This document shows, in pieces, positions 24,005 through 32,334 of a stretch of 43,014 nucleotides of DNA. Origin of the DNA: Hypsibius dujardini (Eukaryota; Tardigrada; Eutardigrada; Parachela; Hypsibiidae). The notes under the pieces were generated by a model. That model was not told where the DNA came from and did not search any database. It was given only the letters and a program-made list of their open reading frames with translations. The position numbers and the translations under genes are program-made. Each line of letters opens with the position of its first letter. Within the stretch, counting starts at the first letter, position 1. Where the stretch lies: positions 1-43,014 of the forward strand of contig LRSR01006370.1 of NCBI GenBank assembly GCA_001579985.1, read 5' to 3'.

Positions 24005-25304
24005 TGGTGACTGCGGTGACGACGGAGGTTATGCTCCGCCTTGAAGTAAGCACTACATCCGGCAGCCGGACAGCGGACCGTTCCGCCTTTGTGGATCTGC
24101 CTGTGGCGCAGCGCATTTGGCAGGATTAACGATGCGTCCGGCATTGGCCAACAGAAACTGGCAGATAGCCGCCGTCCTCTGCTGGAGAACTACCGGCGAC
24201 GAGGGCGTGGGAATTGTCTGCGGGACATTGTTCGGTCCTATTGATTGATTGATTGATATGGGAACTCCTTCGGTTGGGTTGTGGGAAACCGGATGGACGG
24301 TGGACAGTGCGCGTACGCCGCCGCGTCCGATGGGGAGATGGTTTCACAATTTGCCAATAGAACTGACATTTGAAGCTTCGAAAACGTCCAAAAAAACTGG
24401 TAACAAGATCTTATCCAATCCAAAATAGGAATCGGGTTGTAGACTACGTACGAGTGCTTGGAAAAAAGAAGAAATTTTGCTGTGAAAACTGTCGGATTCG
24501 GGACTGTAGGGGCGCCACGTGCTCGTTTGCACACTCATCGTTTGCTTTTGGGAAAAATGATGTTTTTTGTTGTACAGGCGTTTTGTACGTACCTGAAAGT
24601 TGCGATATGTGCGCCCCCTGTTTCCCTTGCTGCTTCAACTGCGTCAACAAGTTTTACCTCGTACCGATGTTGAGTGATTCGAAAAGCAGTCGCTTCGTAG
24701 TTCGTACAGAGTCAAATAACCGAAAGCCAAGACTTTTGAAGTGCCCCGCGTAGCCACAGGAAGCGATATCGGACTGGCGGCAGTTTGACATTATTTGCCG
24801 GCCAGACCATGCCTAGAAACCTTTGATTTCGGTTACTCCTCGCTCGTTCGGATTCAACAGTCGGATTCTAATAAATGTATGTGAAGAAAGGTGCTGTACA
24901 ATAATACCGTCTGATGACCCACACACGCATTAGACGATGATCATTTCAAGTGCAGCACACACAACCGCCGTACATCCAATGTATAACTCTCTCTCTCCAC
25001 GCTTATTGCTCCGGCATATCTGGGTTAAAACGCACTTATATACTTACTTAAGTTATTAGTTATTACACCTTCTTCTAATTTGCTTTCAACAAGTGCTTTC
25101 ACTCACACAGCCATGCTGATTCTCCTCTCTCTCTCTCTTACACACACACCAGCGAGTGAGAAAGAAATCGCATCGCGGCAGGAGCGATTAATCGTCGGGA
25201 TACCTTAAGCTTGCCGTAATTGGTCTGTCCGTTCCTCCGTTCTTCCGGTTGCTTTTAATTTTATTACTGTACTACGTTATCGCATTCCTCGTCTTCTTTT
25301 CCTT
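23195..25304. other. Spacer between ferredoxin and the VWC-like gene
   Basis: Ferredoxin 3' flank, a CAGA array at 23955-24004, a zinc-finger-like piece on the minus strand (separate entry), a TGATTGATTG run at 24240, a plus-strand AATAAA at 24870, and CT/CA microsatellites at 24988 and 25120-25150. A Cys-rich frame near 24460-24660 is not supported by homology. Confidence 0.35.
23957..24144 (-). pseudogene. C2H2 zinc-finger fragment running into a repeat
   Basis: On the minus strand a frame reads RCPAAGCSAYFKAEHNLRRH and then RSHH, a C-x4-C-x12-H-x4-H finger. It is preceded by ALRHRQIHKGG, which looks like the end of another finger plus linker. The frame then enters the CTGT repeat at 24004-23955 and stops. 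No splice partners or first-finger cysteines were found, so it is either a remnant or one exon of a gene that I cannot complete. Confidence 0.35.
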
Positions 25305-27341
25305 ATGTATCCGTTATGGCTCTTTGCCTTACTAGCAGCAATGGCTACTCTGTCCAATACCTCCATCGGAGCGCTGCCATTCAGGAAGCAGTTTCCCATC
25401 TTCAAGCCGGATTTGCCTGCGGACAGGCCTCGAACTAACGCCCCAGCACCCATTGGGGTACTGGATGATATGCCGGCGATGTTGAAGGCTGCTGATCTGA
25501 CCATCGCGTCAGATGTCCAACTGATGCCGCCGTTTCGGGCATGCGGCGCGGAGGAGGAGACTGCTCAAGTTCCGGTGAAGGAAAGCGGAACGATTGTCAA
25601 CGCTCCTAACGAAATTGAGCAGGGAACAAAGGGACACTTTGTTAATATGTGTAAGAGGATGATTAGAATGAATGTCCGTTTCTTTTTCTGTCTGTTTATT
25701 TGCCTGTCTTTCTGTCTGTTTGTCGGTCTGTCTGTCTGTCTGTCTGTCTATCTGTCTGTCTGTCTTGTCTTCCTGTCTCTCTGTCGGTCCGTCTTATCTC
25801 TGCCTGATTACTTACTTGATAGTCTGTTTGTCAGTTTGTCTGTTTGTCTGTCTATGTTACTTTACCTCTCTATCGGTAGCAATTGATATTTACGTCGGAA
25901 ATTAAAATAATTGCTGGTTCTTCCGTTCCGCTTGTTGCGTTGTATTCTTTGCTTCACCGGAAAGCTTGCCCGTTCGTTTGCACTTGGGCGTGGCATAGAA
26001 AGTGGTGAAACACATGACCAAATGTGAATTATTTTTGAATAGAAATGTATAGTCGTGTCGTCACTCGTTACAGGTGTGGAACCATATGCGGCATCCTGCA
26101 ACTTTCCCGGATCGTTCGTGGCCTTCAGAGAGTCTTGCTCGCTGCAGTGCCAGTGCATCAAACAGGACACAACCGACTACAAGTACGCCGCCTGCCGATC
26201 TATCTGCACCCGGCCACCGAATGGGCTGCGCTGTTTCTCCTCACCGGAAGCCGGCAACTGCTGTCCGACCTTCACAGACTGTGGTGAGTGACAGGCGATT
26301 CTAGGCTTGCGTGTCTGTGTCTCTGCGAAAGCTTCCGACGTCTGACTGTGTCTGTGTGCAGCAGACTGTAGACAATGTCTGTCCGGGGATATAACTGTTG
26401 TTCAACTTATCTGCACATATCAGCTAGTCTGAGGAAGAGAGAAAAACGCCCCACGCCTCTATCTATCGAACAAACTGTCTGTAGCAGATTCTGTGTAAGC
26501 CATCAATCCCTGTGCCTACATTTTTAACAGGAAAATGTATCAGTTGTCTGTAACAGCATTTCCGAGCCAGAAAACCGTCAGACAATTCCGACACTGCTTG
26601 ACTCAGACAAGCCTGTCAGAGATTTGACATAATTTCTTGCTAGCACGGTGGGCACATCCATTGATGACCGACTCGGATAGCTGTTACGGACAGGTCCTTC
26701 TTGGACAGATTTAGACAGACATTATCGGGTCTGCATCGGGCCAGCTTCACTGGCGGGCGGTCTTGACTCTCGTCAAGCTGTTAGACAGTCCAAAAGTCAG
26801 GCACAAACTCAAGGCATTGTTTAACAATCTGTCTGCCTTCCCGATTGACCTTGTCTGTGTACTGTTGACAGTTTGTCTGGAGCTAGATTGCGAATGTCAG
26901 TTTATTCCTGACTTTCCAACTAAAACTTGTCGTACTTTCAATCTCTGAACCTGCCTATACTGTACGCAGAGCTAGTCTATATCGGCTACCAGGCTTCCCT
27001 TTTCAAAGTTATTATTTACAACTTTGTTTTCAGTCACCGTGCCGGCCACATTCAAGGGCGAATGGGTCAAGGACGAAACAGCATACCATTCGCGCAGTTT
27101 CCGCTGCACCGGACAGGAAACTCTGGACAGCGCGTCATGTTTAATGCTCGTCAAGGAGGCCATTCCAGACCAGAACTTTTCAACGCGTTTCCGTGCCACC
27201 TGCACATGCACAGCCGGCAGCCCTGACACCTTCACAATCCAAATGTTCAACAGTGTACATGCAATCACATTGCTCGAGAAGCCGCAAAAGTTTTTGCTAG
27301 TCAAAACGGGTGGAAAAATCAGAGCGGAAAAGTTTTCCTGA
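25305..27341 (+). CDS. Secreted cysteine-rich protein with VWC-like region
   Basis: Three exons (25305-25650, 26074-26283, 27034-27341) in consistent phase give 287 residues. Residues 1-22 (MYPLWLFALLAAMATLSNTS) form a clear signal peptide. A Pro-rich spacer follows. Residues about 120-187 have SCNFPGSFVAF, CSLQCQC, CRSICT, LRCFS and NCCPTFTDC, the spacing of a von Willebrand factor C domain ending in CC-x5-C. The last exon adds about 100 residues with five more Cys (FRCTG, SCLML, CTCTAG), which I do not recognise. A secreted regulator or matrix protein is likely, but its partner is unknown. Intron 1 carries a CTGT array, and intron 2 a loose one. AATAAA lies 35 bases after the stop. Confidence 0.72.
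25685..25860. repeat. CTGT microsatellite in intron 1 of the VWC-like gene
   Basis: Begins about 35 bases after the donor. CTGTCTGTTTGCCTGTC-type units. Confidence 0.85.
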
Positions 27342-27375
27342 CCACGTCGTCGCAGTTGTCCAGTCTTTACCTGGA

Positions 27376-27381
27376 AATAAA
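27376..27381 (+). terminator. Probable poly(A) signal of the VWC-like gene
   Basis: AATAAA 35 bases after the stop codon. The region also overlaps the predicted 3' end of the convergent snoRNA host gene. Confidence 0.55.
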
Positions 27382-27444
27382 AACAAGACAACTGTCAAGG
27401 CAGATGGTAAAAGGAACAACCCAAGACCATCCCCAGATTCGGTC

Positions 27445-27511
27445 GAATTTTCAGACTGACTTATCAGTCGTCACTGCTGGTCCGATAGCGATTCTGTGTT
27501 CATCATAATTC
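27445..27511 (-). ncRNA. Box C/D snoRNA, last intron of host gene
   Basis: C box ATGATGA and D box CTGA, closed by a 5-bp terminal stem GAATT/AATTC. D' candidate CTGA in CGACTGATAA. Ends 54 nt before the terminal exon. Target not recognised. Confidence 0.75.
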
Positions 27512-27664
27512 AACCTCACTACAAAAATCAAGGAGGAAAAGTGAACATTACCTTCAATGAGGTGGTGTTCTCAGACATCATCCTTGCGGCAGACCTGCAT
27601 TACAGACCAAAATTAGCCACAAAACTCCAATGGTGGTCAATCGAGAAAATCAATGAGTGAATTT

Positions 27665-27721
27665 CTTCAGAGAGATTATAATCACAGCATTCATTTGAGG
27701 GAAAATATATCGTCATCAACA
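27665..27721 (-). ncRNA. Box C/D snoRNA, host gene intron
   Basis: C box TTGATGA and D box CTGA, 71 nt before exon 27594-27552. The terminal stem is weak. The guide before D reads GATTATAATCTCT; target not recognised. Confidence 0.6.
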
Positions 27722-27879
27722 GCACATTTAAGCAAAGTAAAATAACTGACAATTTTTACCAAGTGATTGACACAGGATGACGCAGTCAAGAGAATTCGTT
27801 GGGACTTTTCCGACACCTGAAACAACGACAAAATTAACAAAAGAAAATGTTTCGAAAGCAGATTCAATTAGCTGTCACA

Positions 27880-27968
27880 AGTCAATCAGAGTAAAATATC
27901 TGCACATTATTGAGCATATGGGTACGAGCTCGCTCGGAAGGATCTATTGGAAAAGCATCATCTAGACT
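27880..27968 (-). ncRNA. Box C/D snoRNA, host gene intron
   Basis: C box ATGATGC (one change), D box CTGA, terminal stem AGTC/GACT. Ends 64 nt before exon 27816-27760. Target not recognised. Confidence 0.62.
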
Positions 27969-28132
27969 GCGTCACAAACAACAAAAGAACGCAACGAGTT
28001 AACTTACGTGGCTATGAATTTCTCAGCGGAAAAGACTCAGGATCGACCAGTCGCATGCCTGAAACGATGAAACGCAACGTTAAGTAAGCTTGCACGTGCA
28101 CATGTAATGCAGTGATGCATGGGGCGGAAACC

Positions 28133-28209
28133 GGCCTCAGCGAGCTGGATTTGTGTAATCACGAGACTTCAGACTAATAGGGAAACTATTTCTATCATCA
28201 TGTTTGGCC
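28133..28209 (-). ncRNA. Box C/D snoRNA, probable 28S guide
   Basis: C box ATGATGA, D' CTGA (AGTCTGAAG), D CTGA, terminal stem GGCC/GGCC. The guide next to D can pair with CGAGCTGGGTTT of 28S rRNA, with one G-U pair. rRNA sequence recalled, not searched. 75 nt before the next exon. Confidence 0.75.
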
Positions 28210-28411
28210 ATCATGGCAAAAAGCAGCAACAAGAACTCTTCACCAGCAGTGAAAACAATAAGCTCACCTCCTAAGTATCCGGCTGTTTCTCTCCGACTCT
28301 AAACAGGAAGGGAACGCCGATCTTGATACTGCTGCATGAATCTGTAAAGAATAAAAATCGCATCATTAGCATAATCACCAAAAACGTATCATTCATTCAT
28401 CCAATAGTCAA

Positions 28412-28487
28412 TCATCTCAGATTAGGTAAGGAAATATATAGTCGACACAACGATTCAGAAGGAGAAGAGTTTTCATCAGAGTGATGA
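28412..28487 (-). ncRNA. Box C/D snoRNA, host gene intron
   Basis: C box CTGATGA, D' CTGA in CTTCTGAATC, D CTGA, terminal pairing TCATC/GATGA. 71 nt before the next exon. Target not recognised. Confidence 0.7.
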
Positions 28488-28635
28488 AAGAAATCAATGA
28501 GACAACGGAACGGGAAACATTACCTCATCACAGCAGGGAACAAGCAGCCGACATGCCAGATCCCAGGCGCCTGCAAAAGGATTCAACATTGGTGGTTGCA
28601 ACTGCTAATAACGCAAATTAATGATTCATTCGAGA

Positions 28636-28704
28636 CAGTATCAGACCCAAAGGTTATAATCAAAGGCGTCAGAACGAGTAGGAGAATGTAGTCATCCTTG
28701 ACTG
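28636..28704 (-). ncRNA. Box C/D snoRNA, probable 28S guide at D'
   Basis: C box AGGATGA (one change), D' in GTTCTGACG, D in GGTCTGATA, terminal stem CAGT/ACTG. The D' guide is complementary to ACGAGTAGGAG of 28S rRNA (from memory). 66 nt before the next exon. Confidence 0.7.
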
Positions 28705-28874
28705 GGAAAAAACCATCCAAAACCCTATAAAAATTGACTTACCAAGCTCGATTCCAGTCCATGTGGAAAGAGACGGCTGCAGTCCACCTTTAGCGACTCC
28801 TGCAATATGTACAAAGAGAAACGGGTCAGAACTTGCTAAAAAGCCTGCGATAAATGATGCCTTAAAATTACAGA

Positions 28875-28947
28875 GTGATCAGAGAGAGAGCGAAACGTAA
28901 AATCTTCAGATGAGTCAGAAAGTTTTTGAGTTTCAATCATCACCACA
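28875..28947 (-). ncRNA. Box C/D snoRNA, host gene intron
   Basis: C box GTGATGA, D' in TTTCTGACTC, D in CTCTGATCAC. 76 nt before the next exon. The D' guide would pair with AAAGTTTTTGAGTTTC; target not recognised. Confidence 0.7.
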
Positions 28948-29105
28948 CATACACACACATCAGGAAAAAACAAGTGCCTTCCTTCTGACTCACCATTTCA
29001 GATTCCGAAGGCAGGCAGACAGACATACCCAGAAACCTACAAGAAAATCGAATTAACAAGATTGCCTAAAGCTTCAAATTTCAGATTTCAGTCTCAGTGG
29101 GGACG

Positions 29106-29188
29106 ACACATCAGAAACACGGACCAACGTGTTGTGATTTTAGTCAACATGGATGATTGAGCATTGCAGGATACTCGTCATCTGTGCC
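29106..29188 (-). ncRNA. Box C/D snoRNA guiding 28S AAACACGGACC (copy 1)
   Basis: C box CAGATGA (GATGA core kept), D box CTGA. The guide GGTCCGTGTTT directly before D pairs with AAACACGGACC of 28S rRNA. The D+5 rule points to the A in AAACA, the site modified by yeast snR39/snR59 and human U32/U51-class guides (recalled). A paralogue lies at 29943-30026, three host introns upstream. 70 nt before the next exon. Confidence 0.8.
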
Positions 29189-29420
29189 CGTAATGAGTGC
29201 GCAGCAATACCACTACAAAGCTCTCACGTACCTTCAAAACAGACCGCGGTCCAGTCGTATGAGATGGATTTCAAAACTGTCAAGAAGATGTCCAAGTCGG
29301 CCTGCAACAACAGTCAGGTTAAGCTGGAGGAAAATGTGCTAAAACGTATTGGGGTAACAAAGCCACGAGAGCCCATTCTACCACACCCGCGCTTTGGCAG
29401 TACACTCTGCGTCCCGTGAC

Positions 29421-29470
29421 GACCGGCATGGCCTCATTGGATAAGGCCACCGGTGCTTAAGGGACGCTGA
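29421..29470. other. tRNA-Arg-like 5' half / strong hairpin in host intron
   Basis: This is the one visible host intron in which I found no C/D pair. On the plus strand GACCGGCATGGCCTCATTGG followed by ATAAGGCC resembles the 5' half of tRNA-Arg, with an A-box-like TGGCCTCATTGG. No matching 3' half is present. The same bases (29409-29467) fold as a long hairpin with a pocket-like internal loop. It is either a tRNA-derived SINE head or an H/ACA-type snoRNA on the minus strand. Confidence 0.3.
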
Positions 29471-29720
29471 AAACGGACGGCAGACACCAGGAGGAGGAAG
29501 TGGGCCACAAACAAACCAACCAACCCCAGAGCTTCGACCGGAGAGAGAACCGATAAAGGGAACACCAGATCCAGGCACTCACCGAGAAAGAGGGCCACAG
29601 CCTGGGTCCATTCTTCCGCGGTGGAAGTGAGTCATCTCCAGACTGGGCCTAAAGATGGAAAACATCACTTCATATTCAAAATCATCACTTTCTTTACAAG
29701 TTCGAACGTGGTCGTCGGAA

Positions 29721-29795
29721 GGAGACTCAGAGGAATAACCAGACAATCATCAATAAAGTCAGACCGCCCGTCGTGTTTTATCTTCATCGATCCTG
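29721..29795 (-). ncRNA. SNORD43: U43-like box C/D snoRNA (18S ACCGCCCGTC)
   Basis: C box TCGATGA, D' in GGTCTGACTT, C' TTGATGATT, D in CCTCTGAGTC, terminal stem GGA/TCC. The D' guide GACGGGCGGT is complementary to the universally conserved 18S ACCGCCCGTC, and D'+5 gives the C that U43/snR70 modifies (recalled). 73 nt before the next exon. Confidence 0.82.
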
Positions 29796-29942
29796 TGGTA
29801 GAAAACAGCAAAGGGCACTCGTAACACTCACCTCGTTGGGGTAGAGAAAGATGTTGCGGCTTGCTGACCTGGAAGGCAAGACAAAAAACCAGTTCATGAA
29901 AGACAAAAGAAATTAAGATGCAGATGAAAAATCAACTGAAAA

Positions 29943-30026
29943 GACTCCTCAGAAACACGGACCAACGTGTTGTGAGTTTAGTCAACATGGATGATTGTGC
30001 ATTGCAGGATATTCATCACCAGAGTG
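29943..30026 (-). ncRNA. Box C/D snoRNA guiding 28S AAACACGGACC (copy 2)
   Basis: Perfect C box GTGATGA, D box CTGA, terminal stem ACTC/GAGT. Nearly identical to 29106-29188 over about 60 nt, including the guide GGTCCGTGTTT. 75 nt before the next exon. The flanking introns otherwise differ. Confidence 0.83.
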
Positions 30027-30195
30027 AGAGAGCGCGTATTCTCGCCGATAAAGCCAGATAACAACGGCAACTCACCTCAAGCAGGCAGGAAGGCAAGAAG
30101 CCCGACCAGATCTATCAGGCAGGAAAAAGGGAACAGTTTAACAACGCATCGGACAGCGGGGAAGAAAACAGTGCAAAAGAGCATTTTTCAATGTT

Positions 30196-30262
30196 GTGCA
30201 ATCAGACAAGGTTTCGTCAAAGGCATTACGATTGAAAAGCACTAGAGAAATCATCATCGCTG
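30196..30262 (-). ncRNA. Box C/D snoRNA, possible 18S 3'-end guide
   Basis: C box ATGATGA, D in TTGTCTGATT. The 10 nt before D (GAAACCTTGT) are complementary to ACAAGGTTTC near the 3' end of 18S rRNA (from memory). 85 nt before the next exon. Confidence 0.75.
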
Positions 30263-30467
30263 CTTGTGGCGGCATCTTTCCACCCACTCCATTGAATTGA
30301 CAACTCGTACCTCAGTCTCTGATCACATCCTTCCCTCGCTTCCACGGCCAGTCTATCCACTGTCCGTCCGTGAGAATTTGTAAGAGGATACTGCAAAGCA
30401 GAACGAGTCAATTAGTCTACGGAAGCGGTTGGATCATCCAGACATCGAACTAAGTGCTTTTCGGAAA

Positions 30468-30557
30468 TTATCGTCAGAGGATAAATATCAAGCTGTGTAA
30501 TCACTGCGCTTCATACGGGGAAAGAAGACAAAAAGACTTGTTTCTCATCATACACTT
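30468..30557 (-). ncRNA. Box C/D snoRNA, host gene intron
   Basis: C box ATGATGA, D in TCCTCTGACG, about 90 nt. 78 nt before the next exon. Target not recognised. Confidence 0.7.
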
Positions 30558-30715
30558 CCTTGTCCGGGGAGGCAGTTAACCTTAGCTAATAGCAAGGACG
30601 AGACTTACCGAAACATTTCACATCCAGGTCTCGGTTGAAGCCAATCTATAAGGAAAGATAAATAACGTTAACACTGCTACGCGAACACAGGGAAATGTGC
30701 AATAGCAGTCTACGG

Positions 30716-30794
30716 GAGAATCAGCAAAATAGAACAGACAGTGTGGTTCACAGCAGAAAGAGTCAGTCGGGGACATTCTTGTCATCATAAAAGA
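30716..30794 (-). ncRNA. Box C/D snoRNA, possible 18S guide at D'
   Basis: C box ATGATGA, D' in CGACTGACTC, D in TTGCTGATTC. The D' guide GAATGTCCCCGA can pair with CGGGGGCATTC of 18S rRNA with one G-U pair (from memory). 71 nt before the next exon. Confidence 0.75.
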
Positions 30795-30966
30795 GCTCGG
30801 CAGCAATAAAGATAATAGCATTAGTAACTGACCGAAAAAAAATTCAGCCACACGAAAGCGTTCAGTGTGAATGACGAAACTCCATTGCTGCAAGACAAAG
30901 CACGTAAATAAATGCACTGCAACAGAGTTGATAAAAGAAACTTGAAAGTTGCATTGAGGGAAATTC

Positions 30967-31043
30967 CGGCAACTCAGAAGGTTTTGGTATTTTGGGTTGT
31001 CGACTCGAAACTTCAGTAGCAGAACTTCGCTCATCATACCGGC
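30967..31043 (-). ncRNA. Box C/D snoRNA, host gene intron
   Basis: C box ATGATGA, D' in CTACTGAAG, D in TTCTGAGTT, terminal stem CCGG/CCGG. 80 nt before the next exon. Target not recognised. Confidence 0.75.
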
Positions 31044-31238
31044 AAAACTAGAACTAGATAAACATTTTCAAATGCTGTTTCCTTACAGAAGCATCAATGA
31101 GCGCGGGTGTTGATCGTCCACCGATTCCAGTAGAAGGTGGGATGACCAATAGAAGGTAGAATGAGCTGTCACGTCTGAAAAAGGCAACCGAAAAGTGAAA
31201 AAGCTGACTCAACCTGTAGGCACGTAGGAATAATATTT

Positions 31239-31320
31239 CATTTCTCAGCGTTGTCGAAATCATCGTCAATAATATCGGATCATCTAGTAGCTTTAACGTA
31301 GACATCATCGGGTTCGAAAT
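31239..31320 (-). ncRNA. Box C/D snoRNA, host gene intron
   Basis: C box ATGATGT (one change), D in CGCTGAGAAA, terminal pairing ATTTC/GAAAT. 65 nt before the next exon. Target not recognised. Confidence 0.62.
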
Positions 31321-31459
31321 CAATTGGTCGCGCGAAAGCAACAGGAAGATTCTTAGCTTACAGCATTTTCATTTCATCAGCACCCGCAACCTATTGAAGA
31401 AAACAAAACGTCAGAACACCTAGACCATGTAAAGTTGTACGCAAAATGGGTTCAGGTTA

Positions 31460-31536
31460 AGGCATCAGATGAAGAAATAGAGACGTCACGGAAATCAGAC
31501 ATATGCTTGTCAAAGATTTTCTGATCATCACGTAAA
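31460..31536 (-). ncRNA. SNORD27: U27-like box C/D snoRNA (18S A27)
   Basis: C box GTGATGA, D' CTGA after GACAAGCATATG, D CTGA. ACAAGCATATG before D' matches human U27 at the same place and pairs with CATATGCTTGT near the 18S 5' end. D'+5 is A27 by counting the recalled human 18S start. 70 nt before the next exon. Confidence 0.88.
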
Positions 31537-31687
31537 AAAAATGTCTAACAACAAAATCTTCCTTGCACGAAACTCACCAGCCATTGGGATGCCCTTCAGT
31601 GAGGCTTGAACGAGTACGATCCGTCTGAAAGGAGAACAAACGGAATTAAACTAATCCAGTGGCAGGTTAGTTTCAAATTGCGACAAT

Positions 31688-31758
31688 GAGATCAGAAAAA
31701 AAGGGAATCGTCAAAGACGTCTCAGACAATGTGATTTCATTTTGAGCATCCTTTCTCG
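31688..31758 (-). ncRNA. Box C/D snoRNA, probable 28S CAATGTGATTTC guide
   Basis: Weak C box AGGATGC, D' in TTGTCTGAGA, C' TTTGACGATT, D in TTTCTGATC, terminal stem GAGA/TCTC. The D' guide GAAATCACATTG is complementary to CAATGTGATTTC in 28S rRNA (from memory). 64 nt before the next exon. Confidence 0.75.
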
Positions 31759-31909
31759 TGCGCCATTAGCATTGCAACCCGAAACTAGACACCTTACCGG
31801 TAGGTAGTGTCTGAATTCGCCAGAAGGTTTCTGGAAAAAACAAACAGGATGGATGAGATTTTGTCGGCATCGGCGACCTGGCAAGAACCTTCCAACAGTG
31901 CAAAGCTAC

Positions 31910-31969
31910 AGAGCTCAGAGAATTCAATCATCAATTTATCAGCCGAACGAGACGAATTCATCAACGCAA
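31910..31969 (-). ncRNA. Box C/D snoRNA, probable 18S CGAACGAGAC guide
   Basis: Complete C/D'/C'/D set: TTGATGA, GGCTGATAA, TTGATGATT, CTCTGAGC. The guide GTCTCGTTCG before D' pairs with CGAACGAGAC of 18S rRNA (from memory). 80 nt before the next exon. Confidence 0.82.
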
Positions 31970-32259
31970 CATCGGCTTACACCGTGGAGATTCCCATAAG
32001 CCTTACCGAAAAAACCCAAAAAACTTACCACTTTGCTGAAGACGTCTCTTGAGAAAATCTGCCATTCCCGATACCGAAAAGCTTCCCCGATCTGCAAATA
32101 CCAAACTAAAGAAATAAATCCAATTTTGCAATCGACGATGAAGCACATGAGAAAAATCGAAGCGAATAGGGCACCGCAAAAACGGCGAACCCAAAAGAAA
32201 ACGGCGAACCAGGAAGGCAACTTTCCTTCCTTATTCTCTCGTACGAGGTGGGTCGCTGA

Positions 32260-32334
32260 CGGTTCTCAGACATAATTTTAGTTTCTTCCCCACCACTCAT
32301 TCGGAACAGGTCTGTGGAAATCATCACGAAACCG
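32260..32334 (-). ncRNA. SNORD25: U25-like box C/D snoRNA (18S G1490)
   Basis: C box GTGATGA, D in TGTCTGAGAA, strong terminal stem CGGTTtC/GAACCG. CACAGACCTGT before a D'-like CCGA matches human U25 (CACAGACCTGT before CTGA). It pairs with ACAGGTCTGTG of 18S, and D'+5 is the G equivalent to G1490. First visible intron of the host gene, as U25 is in vertebrate UHG. Confidence 0.87.

Noticed and set aside
24370-24753. Cys-rich plus-strand frame (FCCENCRIRDC..., MCAPCFPCCFNC)
   Set aside because: High Cys content is suggestive, but there is no signal peptide, no family spacing and no splice context, and the frame begins in low-complexity Lys/Arg sequence.
29536-29550. B-box-like GCTTCGACC downstream of the tRNA-Arg-like half
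   Set aside because: About 100 bp from the A-box-like part and without an acceptor partner, so not a functional tRNA; mentioned only as a possible SINE trace.
31031-31043. Apparent donor CCG|gtatgatga on the minus strand
   Set aside because: The GTATGATGA is the C box and stem of the snoRNA at 30967-31043, not a splice site.
31807-32052. Plus-strand frame over the host gene
   Set aside because: It is antisense to a snoRNA and two host exons, has no splice signals of its own and no homology.
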